A stretch of 64,000 nucleotides of DNA from assembly GCF_012849555.1 (NCBI RefSeq), contig NZ_CP051686.1, positions 52,583-116,582 on the forward strand. The letters run 5' to 3'. Shown here piece after piece: positions 8,793-17,473 of this stretch. The first letter of the stretch is position 1; the number at the start of each line of letters is the position of its first letter. Both the position numbers and the translations under genes were made by a program. This DNA comes from Massilia forsythiae. Its GTDB lineage: Bacteria > Pseudomonadota > Gammaproteobacteria > Burkholderiales > Burkholderiaceae_D. Below the pieces are notes generated by a model. It saw only the letters and a list, made by a program, of their open reading frames with translations, was not told where the DNA came from and did not search any database.

Positions 8793-9767
8793 ATGAAAAC
8801 TTTTTCGATTAATCCGAAGGAAATCGTTCGACGGACGCTCGGTCCGCTGTATCTGACGACGGCAATTTCTTTTTTTCTGATCCTGCATGCGATGGGTTAT
8901 TCCAAGCTCGTCGTGTATTACGTCGCTTCGATCTGCGTGATCGTTATGACCGTATTATTGGAATTCGCTTTTCCTTATGAAAAGACTTGGTGCAAACCCG
9001 ATGATCAGTTCTTCAATGAAATCGGCTCGATGCTGGTATCGACGAATCTGGGCCATAACCTTTCACGCACGGCGGTATATTTCCTGATCGCCCCGGCCAT
9101 CGTGTTCTGGGGCAGCGATGGCGCGCCGTGGTGGCCGACCGCCTTGCCCTTTCCGCTGCAGGTGGTGCTCGGCTTCATCGTCTGGGAATTCGGCATCTAC
9201 TGGAGCCACAGGATGATGCACACGACGGAACTGGGATGGCGTTTCCACTCGTTGCACCACAAGCTCCGCCGTCTCACTTGCCTCAACTCGGGTTACGGTC
9301 ACCCGGTCAATTTTGCTCTGACCAGCTTGTTCGACCTCACGTTTCTGATCCTGTCGGGGGCACCGGCAAAAGTGATGTTGTTCACCAGCTTCTTGTCGGG
9401 CGCGGTCAATTTCCTCAGCCATGCCAACATCGACATGAAAATGGGCTTCTTGAACTACGTCGTGAATACGCCCGAAGTGCATCGGTGGCATCACGCCGCG
9501 GAGCGGGCCGCCGGAAAACGTAATTTCGGCATGCAGCTGCCGTTCTGGGATCTCGTGTTCGGCACCTTCTACTGCCCCAAGGACACGGCCGCTCCCCGGG
9601 TCCTCGGCCACGACGGCCACCAGCCGGCTGGCTTTTTCGCGCAGTGGCTCGCTCCGTTCATGCCGAAGCGGGCCATGCGGTGGGCCGCGATTCCAGGACG
9701 AGCGACACCGTTGCGCTCCCCGGCGTCGGCGCAGATCGGCGAGCCAGGAGGTTCCATGGATGCCTGA
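8793..9767 (+). CDS. Sterol desaturase/fatty acid hydroxylase family protein
   Basis: The 324-aa integral membrane protein has about four membrane spans and the diiron histidine boxes HRMMH, HSLHH and HRWHH, with NFLSHANID between. Family members hydroxylate or desaturate lipids, or cleave ether lipids, using a diiron site. It is 81 bp after the aminotransferase, and AAAAGG lies upstream of its start. Together with the desaturase at 1524-2774 the cluster thus has two unrelated membrane diiron enzymes plus one soluble Fe(II)/2OG enzyme, suggesting a heavily oxidised lipid-like product. The last 60 residues are low-complexity and may not be structured. Confidence 0.85.
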   Translation: MKTFSINPKEIVRRTLGPLYLTTAISFFLILHAMGYSKLVVYYVASICVIVMTVLLEFAFPYEKTWCKPDDQFFNEIGSMLVSTNLGHNLSRTAVYFLIAPAIVFWGSDGAPWWPTALPFPLQVVLGFIVWEFGIYWSHRMMHTTELGWRFHSLHHKLRRLTCLNSGYGHPVNFALTSLFDLTFLILSGAPAKVMLFTSFLSGAVNFLSHANIDMKMGFLNYVVNTPEVHRWHHAAERAAGKRNFGMQLPFWDLVFGTFYCPKDTAAPRVLGHDGHQPAGFFAQWLAPFMPKRAMRWAAIPGRATPLRSPASAQIGEPGGSMDA

Positions 9768-9809
9768 CGGCGGCCCCGGTCGCGCTGGGAGCGACGCGAT
9801 GGTTATCAA

Positions 9810-11225
9810 CTACATGGCCGGCCCCTTCCTGATGGCCTCGCTCAGGAACGCGATCAGTGCCGGGTTGTTGCTGTGCGCCACATTAAAGCGCAAGTGATGA
9901 GCGAATGAGCCGGTTGGCGAGAAGATCGACCCTTTGCTCAAAAATATGCGCTTCTGGAATGCGTCCTCGATCAACCTGTCGATGTCGACATGGCATGGCA
10001 CCTGCCCCCATAGAAACATCCCGTGCACCGGGTGGCTATCGAACTGGATACCCGCGCTCGCTAAAGCTTGCTCGGCACTCGACCTGGCCTTCAGGAGCTT
10101 GGTTTGCAGGTAATTCAAGTGAGCTTGGTAGCGGCCCGATTGCAAGGCATGGAAGACCAGCGACTCCTGTAGCGATGAGCCGCTCAGCACCGTGAGTACC
10201 TTTTGTTCAACCAGCGGCTTGACGAATTTTGGCTGGGTGACGACGAAACCGACCCGCATCGCTGGACTCATCAATTTTGTGAAGCTGTTGACGTAGAAGA
10301 CACGTTGAAAACCATCCATCGCGGCAAGGCGCAGGCTCTTGTGAACGCATATGTCACTGAACACGTCGTCTTCGACGATGTGAAAATCGTATTTCTCCGC
10401 TAGCGAAAGCAGCCGGTAGCAAAATATCGGTGTCGTACTGGTACCGGTCGGGTTCTGCAACAGCGTCTGCGTGAAAAACAATTTGGGCCGATGCTCGTGC
10501 GCCAACTCTTCCAACGCATCCAGATCGGGGCCGTCCGGCGTGCGCCGGATCGGCACGATCTTAGCGCCCGTGTTGGCGATGATCGCATGTTGCAGCATGT
10601 AGCCAGGATCCTCGACGAATACTGTATCGTTCGGCTTGAGCATGATGTTGCAGATCATGCTGACTGCCTGGGTAGCGCCGTAGGTGATCACGATCTGCTC
10701 GACATCGACTTGGATACCTTCGTTGTTCAGCTTGGTGGCAAGCTGCTGGCGCAGCATCGGCAACCCTTGCGTCGGCGTCGGTACGGAGCACTTCACTTCG
10801 TTGCGTACGAGGCGTCCTATGACTGACGGCGAAACGGCGTTCTCGAGCCAATCGCCGGGTAGGAAACCCGAGCCAGCGGGAATATCGTATCGTCCTTCGT
10901 CCACGGTGTTGAGCACAAAGCTGACGGCCCCGGTGGGCCGGCCGATCGGCATTTCCTCAGTTTTGGCGCCTCCACGGTTGTGAACATGGCGCCGGTGAGC
11001 GACGAAATACCCGGCCCCCGTACGCGACACCAGGATACCTTGCGAAACTAAGCGTTCATAGGCCGTCGAAATCGTGAAAACGCTGACCCCTAGGGTCCCC
11101 GCAAGTTTTCTTACCGACGGTAGCCGCGTACCTTGGAGGAGTCGATTGGTCTCGATCTGATGCATGACCCCCGCATAAACTTGATCCGTCAAAGTAGCGC
11201 CATTTCCTTTTTCTAGATTGAACAT
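9810..11225 (-). CDS. MocR/PdxR-type GntR-family transcriptional regulator
   Basis: A 471-aa fusion of an N-terminal GntR winged helix (VRKLAGTLGVSVFTISTAYERL, about residues 40-61) and a C-terminal aminotransferase-like domain. The latter has ITYGATQAVSM, VEDPGYML, IVEDDVFSD and VNSFTKLMSPAMRVGF, in which the Lys would bind PLP. MocR proteins sense PLP, amines or amino acids and usually control a neighbouring gene set. It converges on the end of the plus operon, with 42 bp between stop codons, and is the obvious candidate regulator of the cluster. Family assignment is secure; the target is inferred. Confidence 0.88.
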   Translation of the reverse strand: MFNLEKGNGATLTDQVYAGVMHQIETNRLLQGTRLPSVRKLAGTLGVSVFTISTAYERLVSQGILVSRTGAGYFVAHRRHVHNRGGAKTEEMPIGRPTGAVSFVLNTVDEGRYDIPAGSGFLPGDWLENAVSPSVIGRLVRNEVKCSVPTPTQGLPMLRQQLATKLNNEGIQVDVEQIVITYGATQAVSMICNIMLKPNDTVFVEDPGYMLQHAIIANTGAKIVPIRRTPDGPDLDALEELAHEHRPKLFFTQTLLQNPTGTSTTPIFCYRLLSLAEKYDFHIVEDDVFSDICVHKSLRLAAMDGFQRVFYVNSFTKLMSPAMRVGFVVTQPKFVKPLVEQKVLTVLSGSSLQESLVFHALQSGRYQAHLNYLQTKLLKARSSAEQALASAGIQFDSHPVHGMFLWGQVPCHVDIDRLIEDAFQKRIFLSKGSIFSPTGSFAHHLRFNVAHSNNPALIAFLSEAIRKGPAM

Positions 11226-11672
11226 GTTAAAGCCTTGATTAGATGTTGACGACGAGCGCTATATTCATGACTGGCCGATCCATTCCGATACGGTCAAATC
11301 CGTCCTTGAATTTTTGCATTAAAAACAACGCATCAGTGCCCCGAACGCGCACAATACTCAACACGGAAAATTAACAATCGCATGACAAGCCATAATTCCA
11401 GATCGAAAAGACTGATCGGGATGCCTGTCTAGCAGTCGGTCCGGATCAAAACGGTGATATGTCAAATCACGAAACATCCTGTTGCGGTTGCGTTGGGAGA
11501 AAACTAGATACGCGCTGCTGGTGAAAGTTTAGCTGGAATAGAACTAGACAATCTAATCTGGAGGGTGCGGCTTTTAGCAACAATCCGATTCATTGGAGCC
11601 CCTTTTGAGGCGCTACCGATTTCGATTTTACCGTACTGCAGTATAAAAAAATTTACTGAATATCACTACAGC
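11226..11672. other. Intergenic stretch without a recognised gene
   Basis: This contains the upstream region of the MocR gene and then about 350 bp of moderately AT-rich DNA up to the end of the first IS3 copy. No convincing reading frame, RNA or repeat was seen. The frame running into the IS from 11565 has no start signal and is an antisense shadow of the transposase. Confidence 0.4.
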
Positions 11673-12759
11673 TATAGTGGACCCATCAGTCAAGACACCC
11701 AGCCGGCTAGTTTAAGCTGTGTCCGTTTCCCCTTCAGCAGCTATGCGGCGCTGCCCCGTAATGTTGTCTTGCTCATGCTCGTGTATCGCATCGCCGAACT
11801 TATCGACGATCAGCGCACTGTCTCCGACGCCAGTACGGTGAACCCGATCCGGCGTCTCGTAGCCCAAGGCCTGATGCGGCCGATCGGCGTTGTAGAACGC
11901 AAAATACTGCGCCAAGCCGACTGTCCGCTCAGCCATGTTGGCGTAGCCCTTCAGGTACATGTCGTCGTACTTCACGTTACGCCACAGGCGCTCGACGAAG
12001 ATGTTGTCCAGTGCCCGTCCGCGCCCGTCCATGCTGATGGCCACGCTTTCGCGTTTGAGCACACCCGTGAAGGCGTCGCTGGTAAATTGCAAGCCTTGGT
12101 CGCTGTTGAATAACTCCGGCTTGCCGTAGTGGCGCAACGCATCTTCCAGGCAGTCCACGCAGAACAACGCGTCCATACTATTGCTGATGCGCCAGGCCAG
12201 CATGCGGCGGGAGTACCAGTCGATGATCGTCACCAGGTAGGCAAAGCCGCGCGCCAGGCGGATATACGTCAGGTTGGTACTCCACACCTGGTTCGGCCGC
12301 ATGACCACCACCCCGCGCAGCAGGTAAGGATAGACCTTGTCCTGCGGATGCGGCTTGCTCGTTACCGGTCCCGGCGCCATGCCCGCCAGCCCCATTTCCC
12401 GCATCAGACGCTGCACCCGCTTGCGATTAACGCAGTGCCCACGACCTCGCAGAAATACCACCATGCGCCGGCTACCGTAGAACGGCCGATTGGGTGTATT
12501 CCTCGTCGATCAAGACGCGTAGCGCGTTGTCTTCCTGGTCCTCCTGCCGTTGGCGGACCATCGCCTCCAGCCTGCGATACACCGTCGCCCTTGGAACACT
12601 GGCAAGCTCGCACTGCCGCGTCAATGGCAGGTGCACGTGCCCAAGCTCGATCCAGTCCATGCGCTCGTCGCGACTTACAGCCCCAGTTTTTTTGAGCCAA
12701 TCGGCTTCCATCTTCAACCGGCCGATTTCGCTATACAGCTTGTCCTCCGGACTGCTTTC
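11673..12759 (-). mobile_element. IS3-family element copy A, truncated and decayed
   Basis: This copy lies in reverse orientation relative to copies B and C. Its right end (TAGTGGACCCATCAGTCAAG) is at 11676, and the element stops abruptly at 12759 inside orfA, where copy B begins. The left terminal repeat and most of orfA are missing. The most economical history is that copy B, or the B-C dimer, inserted into copy A and the distal part of A was lost. Confidence 0.85.
11712..12717 (-). pseudogene. Inactive IS3 transposase OrfB of copy A
   Basis: The frame is broken: codons from 12717 to about 12505 read as the OrfB start (DWIELGHVHLPLTRQCELAS). The frame then shifts where copy A has CCC and the other copies have CC (near 12500), and continues from 12464 to 11712. 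In addition the first catalytic acid is changed: WSTNLTY replaces WSTDLTY of copies B, C and D. NSDQG and DNIFVERLW, holding the other two acids, remain. Frameshift, D-to-N change and lost orfA all say it cannot make active transposase. Confidence 0.88.
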
Positions 12760-12821
12760 TATAGTGGCCCCCGGATTTGAGACAGTGGTTTAAGCTGTCG
12801 TCCTCGAAAGGATGATAGCGA

Positions 12822-13112
12822 ATGAGTGAAGGTAAAAAACGCAGGACGCATTCGGCGGACTTCAAGGCCAAGCTTGGCCTTGAGGCAGTTCGCGGATTGA
12901 AAACGATCAACGAGATCGCGCAAGAACACGATGTACATCCGCAGCTGGTGACACAGTGGAAGAAGGAGATCCTGGAGAATGCGAGCGCCTTGTTCGATAC
13001 CAAGCGCGGCCCGAAACCGGTGGATGAAAGCAGTCCGGAGGACAAGCTGTATAGCGAAATCGGCCGGTTGAAGATGGAGGCCGACTGGCTCAAAAAAAAA
13101 CTTGGGCTGTAG
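12822..13112 (+). CDS. IS3 transposase OrfA (copy B)
   Basis: A 96-aa protein starting MSEGKKRRTHSADFKAKLGL, with an N-terminal helix-turn-helix and a C-terminal leucine-zipper-like helix (EDKLYSEIGRLKMEADWLKK). OrfA binds the terminal repeats and is the front half of the OrfAB transposase. The end of the gene has a run of nine A (near 13091-13099), a typical -1 slippery stretch that would fuse it to OrfB. Confidence 0.9.
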   Translation: MSEGKKRRTHSADFKAKLGLEAVRGLKTINEIAQEHDVHPQLVTQWKKEILENASALFDTKRGPKPVDESSPEDKLYSEIGRLKMEADWLKKKLGL

Positions 13113-13126
13113 GTCGCGACGAGCGT

Positions 13127-14074
13127 ATGGACTGGATCGAGCCTGGGCACGCGGGTCTGCCGTTGACGCGGCAGTGCGAGCTTGCCGGTGTTCCAAGGGC
13201 GGCGGTGTATCGCAGGCTGGAGGCGATGCTCCGCCAACGGCAAGAGGACCAGGAAGACAACGAGCTGCGCGCCCTGATCGACGAGGAATACACCAATCGG
13301 CCGTTCTACGGCAGCCGGCGTATGGTGGGGTTCCTGCGAGGTCGTGGGCACTGCGTCAATCGCAAGCGCGTGCAGCGCCTGATGCGGGAAATGGGGCTGG
13401 CGGGCATGGCGCCGGGACCGGCGACGAGCAAGCGGCATCCACAGCACAAGGTTTATCCCTATCTGCTGCGCGGCGTGGCGATCACGCGGCCGAACCAGGT
13501 GTGGAGCACGGATTTGACGTATATCCGTCTGGCGCGCGGCTTTGCCTACCTGGTGGCGATCATCGACTGGTACTCACGCCGCGTGCTGGCTTGGCGTATC
13601 AGCAATAGTATGGACGCGTCGTTCTGCGTGGACTGCCTGGAAGACGCGTTTCGCCACCACGGCAAGCCGGAGGTATTCAACAGCGACCAAGGCTCGCAAT
13701 TTACCAGCGACGCCTTCACGGGCGTGCTCAAACGCGAAAACGTGGCCATAAGCATGGACGGGCGGGGACGGGCACTGGACAACATTTTCGTCGAGCGCTT
13801 GTGGCGCAACGTGAAGTACGAGGACGTGTACCTGAAGGGCTACGCCAACATGGCCGAGCTGACGGTCGGCTTGGCGCAGTATTTTGCGTTCTACAACGCC
13901 GAGCGCCCGCACCAGGCGTTGGGCTACGAGACGCCGGAGCGGGTCCACCGTACTGGCGTTAGAGGCGGCGCGCTGATCGTCGACAAGTTCGGCGATACGG
14001 ACCAAGAGCATCAGCAAGACAGCAGTACGGGGCAGCGCCGGGCAGCTGCTGAAGTGGAAACGGACACAGCTTAA
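13127..14074 (+). CDS. IS3 transposase OrfB (copy B), DDE catalytic domain
   Basis: A 315-aa integrase-core protein. HTH_21-like segment IDEEYTNRPFYGSRRM, then the catalytic acids in WSTDLTYI (D), NSDQGSQF (D) and DNIFVERLWR (E), and the tail motif NAERPHQALGYETP. It is probably made mainly as an OrfAB fusion by -1 frameshifting at the A run in orfA; an independent ATG at 13127 is also usable. All three catalytic residues are intact, so this copy may be active. Confidence 0.9.
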   Translation: MDWIEPGHAGLPLTRQCELAGVPRAAVYRRLEAMLRQRQEDQEDNELRALIDEEYTNRPFYGSRRMVGFLRGRGHCVNRKRVQRLMREMGLAGMAPGPATSKRHPQHKVYPYLLRGVAITRPNQVWSTDLTYIRLARGFAYLVAIIDWYSRRVLAWRISNSMDASFCVDCLEDAFRHHGKPEVFNSDQGSQFTSDAFTGVLKRENVAISMDGRGRALDNIFVERLWRNVKYEDVYLKGYANMAELTVGLAQYFAFYNAERPHQALGYETPERVHRTGVRGGALIVDKFGDTDQEHQQDSSTGQRRAAAEVETDTA

Positions 14075-14092
14075 ACTAGCCGGCTGAATGTC

Positions 14093-14121
14093 TTGACTGA
14101 TGGGTCCACTTTATTTATAGT
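14093..14121 (+). promoter_or_regulatory. Junction promoter between abutted IS ends (B right end, C left end)
   Basis: TTGACT at 14093-14098 lies in the right end of copy B and TATAGT at 14116-14121 in the left end of copy C. They are separated by exactly 17 bp because the two elements are spaced by only 2 bp. This is the known architecture of IS3-family circle or dimer junction promoters. It points into orfA of copy C. Confidence 0.8.
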
Positions 14122-14177
14122 GGACCCCGAATTTGAGACAGTGGTTTAAGCTGTCGTCCGCGAAAGGATGACAGCGA

Positions 14178-14468
14178 ATGAGTGAAGGTAAAAAACGCAG
14201 GGTGCACAGTGCCGAGTTCAAGGGCAAGCTCGGGCTGGAAGCGGTGCGCGGGGTGAAGACGATCAACGAGATCGCGCAGGAGCACGACGTGCATCCGCAG
14301 TTGGTGACGCAGTGGAAGAAGGAGATTCTGGAGAACGCCGGCGCGCTGTTCGACGTCAAGCGCGGGCCGAAGCCGGTGGACGAAAGCAGTCCCGAGGACA
14401 AGCTGTACAGCGAGATCGGCAAGTTGAAGATGCAGGTGGATTGGCTCAAAAAAAAGCTTGGGGAATGA
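14178..14468 (+). CDS. IS3 transposase OrfA (copy C)
   Basis: A 96-aa helix-turn-helix protein closely similar to OrfA of copies B and D (MSEGKKRRVHSAEFKGKLGL). It ends in a slippery A8G sequence near 14449-14457, and its TGA overlaps the ATG of orfB. It lies directly downstream of the junction promoter, so expression may be raised compared with an isolated element. Confidence 0.9.
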   Translation: MSEGKKRRVHSAEFKGKLGLEAVRGVKTINEIAQEHDVHPQLVTQWKKEILENAGALFDVKRGPKPVDESSPEDKLYSEIGKLKMQVDWLKKKLGE

Positions 14469-15427
14469 GTCCTGCCGAGCGGGCACGGTGGATTGCGCGG
14501 GAAGACGCGATGCCGCTGACCATGCAGTGCGAACTGGCCGGCGTGCCGCGTTCGACGGTGTATCGGCGGCTGGAAGCGGTAACACGCCAGGCATGCATGA
14601 ACGAGGAAGACGACCGATTGCGCGCCCTGATCGACGAGGAATACACCGGCCGGCCGTTCTACGGTAGCCGGCGCATGGCGGTGTTCCTGCGAGGTCGAGG
14701 GCACCAGGTCAATCGCAAGCGCGTGCAGCGCTTGATGCGGGAAATGGGTCTGGCGGGCATGGCGCCGGGGCCGGCGACGAGCAAGCCGCATCCGCAGCAC
14801 AAGGTCTATCCATACCTGTTGCGCGGGGTAGCAGTCACGCGACCGAACCAGGTGTGGAGTACGGATCTGACCTATATCCGCCTGGCGCGTGGCTTTGCCT
14901 ACCTGGTGGCGATCATCGACTGGTACTCGCGCCGGGTACTGGCCTGGCGCATCAGCAACAGCATGGACGCGTCGTTCTGCGTGGACTGCCTGGAAGATGC
15001 GCTGCGCCACCACGGCAGGCCGGATGTATTCAACAGCGACCAGGGCGCGCAGTTCACCAGCGACGCCTTTACCGGCGTGCTCAAGCGCGAAGGTGTGGCG
15101 ATCAGCATGGACGGACGCGGGCGGGCGCTGGACAACATCTTCGTCGAGCGCTTGTGGCGCAACGTGAAGTACGAAGACGTGTACCTGAAGGGTTATGCCA
15201 ACATGCCCGAACTAACAGTCGGCCTGGCGCAGTACTTTGTGTTCTACAACGCCGAGCGACCGCATCAGGCGTTGAGATATGAGACGCCGGATCATGTCTA
15301 CCGCGCCGGTGTCGGAGGCGGTGCGCTGATCGTCGACAGGTTCGGCGACGCGGGCCTAGAGCAAGAAAAAATCGGCAGTACGGGGCAGCGCCGGGCAGCT
15401 GCTGAAGTGGAAACGGACACAGCTTAA
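14465..15427 (+). CDS. IS3 transposase OrfB (copy C), DDE catalytic domain
   Basis: The 320-aa catalytic subunit has the same motifs as copy B: WSTDLTYI, NSDQGAQF and DNIFVERLWR, so the DDE triad is intact. Its frame is open upstream through the slippery A run (back to 14312), consistent with an OrfAB fusion made by -1 frameshifting. The last codons (EVETDTA) are shared with copies A and B. Confidence 0.9.
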   Translation: MSPAERARWIAREDAMPLTMQCELAGVPRSTVYRRLEAVTRQACMNEEDDRLRALIDEEYTGRPFYGSRRMAVFLRGRGHQVNRKRVQRLMREMGLAGMAPGPATSKPHPQHKVYPYLLRGVAVTRPNQVWSTDLTYIRLARGFAYLVAIIDWYSRRVLAWRISNSMDASFCVDCLEDALRHHGRPDVFNSDQGAQFTSDAFTGVLKREGVAISMDGRGRALDNIFVERLWRNVKYEDVYLKGYANMPELTVGLAQYFVFYNAERPHQALRYETPDHVYRAGVGGGALIVDRFGDAGLEQEKIGSTGQRRAAAEVETDTA

Positions 15428-15474
15428 ACTAGCCGGCTGAGTGTCTTGACTGATGGGTCCACTTTAGCCTTCCC

Positions 15475-16596
15475 CTATCCCGTGGTGGCTTGGACATAGG
15501 GCCTGCAGTCGACGGGAATTTCAAGGAGGAAAGTTGTGCCATTGGCTGCCGAGCTGTCGACCATGACGGCGCCGCCATGGCTTTCGGCGACGCGTTTGAC
15601 GAAGGGCAGGCCCAGACCCCATCCAATGGAAGCGGCCGCGGCGACGTCGCGCGTGAAATACTCGAAGATTCGGCCTTGCTGCTCAGGTGGAATCGGCGCT
15701 CCGGCATTATGAACCGACAGCAGAAGGCGTTCGTCTCTGCGGGCGGCCACGATCTCGACAGCGCCGCCGTCGCCATATTTGACGGCATTGTTGACTAAGT
15801 TTTCCAGGGCGCGCCGCATGGATTTTCGACACCACGTTCCTTGAACCGCTTCCGAGCAGGTTCGAACACAGGTCGCGTTCATTTGCTGATACTCGACGCA
15901 GATTTCCTTGACCAAGTCGGCAATGTCAAAGGTCGAAAGCTCCAACGCCAGTTTGGCGCCATGGGTGAAGGTGAGAGCGTCGAGAAGCTCCGCGAGCATT
16001 TCTTTTAAGCGGTCGGCGTCGGACGCAATTTTTCCAGCGAGGCGTTTGGTCAATTCGGCATCGACAGAACGCTGGGCCAACTGGGCGCCATTGATCACCA
16101 CGGCCAGTGGCGTGCGCATGTCATGAGAAATCGAGGCCGCCAGCTTGCGGCGCAAATCCTCTTGCGTGAAGGCGAAGGCGCGCAAGGCTTGGCGCATGGC
16201 GAGGTTGATCGACCGGTCGATGATGGCCCAGTCCCGCCGTATCAGTGCAATGTGGCCGTCCGCCACGACGCTGATGGTCTCGCTCAAGATCTGGTATTCC
16301 TGAGCGATCTGGTCGGGGCCGAACTGGGTAGTGCGGGCTCGCTCGGCGCCATGGGCCGAAGCGATGGTTTCGATTCCATTCGCCGCTAGGAGAGGGCTTG
16401 GCGTCAGAATTTGGGCGAGGTGGACCAGCAGCGCAGGAAACGTCGAGATCAAAGACTGACGTTTCAACGCGTCTGCGCCGAGGATTCGAGCGCGCGCTTC
16501 GCGCTCCCAGCGCCATATGAACGCTTCGCCAAGACCCAGAAACTGTTGAGAGATTAGCGAAAGCGCCGACCCGTCGAAACGTTGTTTATGCGCCAT
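15475..16596 (-). CDS. Sensor histidine kinase (paralogue 1)
   Basis: A soluble kinase of about 373 aa with an N-terminal RsbRD-like sensor region (WRWEREARARILGADALKR, then HGAERARTTQFGPDQIAQEY), an H-box SHDMRTPLAVV, N-box ALENLVNNAVKYGDG and G-box IGWGLGLPFVKRVAESHGG. No membrane span is seen. The start at 16596 (MAHKQRFDG) is chosen by comparison with the paralogue at 17474; an upstream ATG at 16668 is possible, and neither has a strong ribosome-binding site. It is the mirror partner of paralogue 2 around a CheY-like gene. Its stop lies 8 bp from IS copy C. Confidence 0.85.
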   Translation of the reverse strand: MAHKQRFDGSALSLISQQFLGLGEAFIWRWEREARARILGADALKRQSLISTFPALLVHLAQILTPSPLLAANGIETIASAHGAERARTTQFGPDQIAQEYQILSETISVVADGHIALIRRDWAIIDRSINLAMRQALRAFAFTQEDLRRKLAASISHDMRTPLAVVINGAQLAQRSVDAELTKRLAGKIASDADRLKEMLAELLDALTFTHGAKLALELSTFDIADLVKEICVEYQQMNATCVRTCSEAVQGTWCRKSMRRALENLVNNAVKYGDGGAVEIVAARRDERLLLSVHNAGAPIPPEQQGRIFEYFTRDVAAAASIGWGLGLPFVKRVAESHGGAVMVDSSAANGTTFLLEIPVDCRPYVQATTG

Positions 16597-16958
16597 TGGG
16601 ACTTTGATCCCATCGATGAAGACAAAAATTTTGCCAGCCCATGCCATGCCGGCGAGGCATTGAGCCAAGTCAAAACTTGCTCAAATCAAAACGCTCACAC
16701 TAAAAATAAGGGGGACAAAAAGGATGAAAAATGTCTTCGTCCATCTTAATACGAATTGAAAAAAATTCATCAAATTTCCTTGACTCTCGGTCTAACGACT
16801 CTTGTCGCGGGATTCGAAAAAGCCACAATGGAAAGAAATTTCAAATAAGAACTATTTATTGCTCTCTGTTTGCCACAAAATTTTCATGGCATCGCTATAT
16901 AATGTGAAATTGCTGTCGATAAGAAAATCACAAAGGATCACTTTAAAAGGGCGTTTTC
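16597..16958. promoter_or_regulatory. Divergent region between kinase 1 and the receiver gene
   Basis: AT-rich DNA of about 360 bp separating the minus-strand kinase from the plus-strand receiver. It includes TTGACTCTCGG near 16779 and CTATATAATG near 16894, and probably holds promoters for both, but I could not pair boxes at good spacing. No gene is supported; a frame from 16802 to 17002 overlaps the receiver and has no family resemblance. Confidence 0.4.
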
Positions 16959-17339
16959 ATGGGGCAGTCATTGTGCGTGCGGCGTGTTCTGGTTGTCGAT
17001 GACAACGCTGACGCAGCGGAACTGGTCGGCGAAGTTATGTCGATGCAAGGTCATCTGGTTGCGGTCGCCAATTGCGGCAAGGAGGCGCTGGCCACGGCCA
17101 CAGAGTTTTTGCCGGATGTGGTTTTTTTGGACATCGGCATGCCCGGCATGGACGGCTACGAGGTGGCTACACAGATGCGGCGCAACCCTTTGTTGAACGC
17201 GGCGCGAATTGTCGCCTTGACGGCATGGGGCGACTTGGCTTCGCGCGCGCGCGTCGCGGCATGTGGCTTCGACGCGCATTTGGTCAAACCGGCCAATCTC
17301 GACAGTTTGCTCAACGAAGCCGCGTCGTCCCGTGCGTAA
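16959..17339 (+). CDS. CheY-like single-domain response regulator
   Basis: A 126-aa receiver domain with no output domain. The acidic pair is in VLVVDDNADAAELV, the phospho-acceptor Asp in VVFLDIGMPGMDG, the Thr in IVALTAWGD and the Lys in AHLVKPANL. It lies between two related histidine kinases, each on the opposite strand (kinase 2 converging, kinase 1 diverging). It is likely their shared phosphorylation target and would act by protein contact, not by DNA binding. Confidence 0.9.
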   Translation: MGQSLCVRRVLVVDDNADAAELVGEVMSMQGHLVAVANCGKEALATATEFLPDVVFLDIGMPGMDGYEVATQMRRNPLLNAARIVALTAWGDLASRARVAACGFDAHLVKPANLDSLLNEAASSRA

Positions 17340-17473
17340 CTCACGAGGGGTTTGGTGACGTGATAAGTCCAAACGCTTGTTCATCGCTTGGTCAGATTCA
17401 GCGATCTCGGTCGTTTCGGCTTGTAGATCCAATTTCTCTTATTAGCGTTTTAAATCTCAGAGCCGCGCTAAAT

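Larger units (their letters stand above)
12760..14113 (+). mobile_element. IS3-family element copy B, complete
   Basis: About 1354 bp, from the left end TATAGTGGCCCCCGGATTTG (12760) to the right end GATGGGTCCACTTTA (14113). The left repeat differs from copies C and D (TGGCCCCCGG instead of TGGACCCCGA). It carries orfA and orfB in the usual -1 frame relation. The left end sits in the remnant of copy A; the right end is 2 bp from the left end of copy C. No target duplication can be recognised because of the nested arrangement. Confidence 0.88.
14116..15466 (+). mobile_element. IS3-family element copy C, complete
   Basis: About 1351 bp, from TATAGTGGACCCCGAATTTG (14116) to GATGGGTCCACTTTA (15466). 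In tandem with copy B, same orientation, 2 bp apart. Both reading frames are intact. The right end lies 8 bp beyond the stop codon of the adjacent histidine kinase gene, so the kinase reading frame escaped disruption. Confidence 0.88.
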
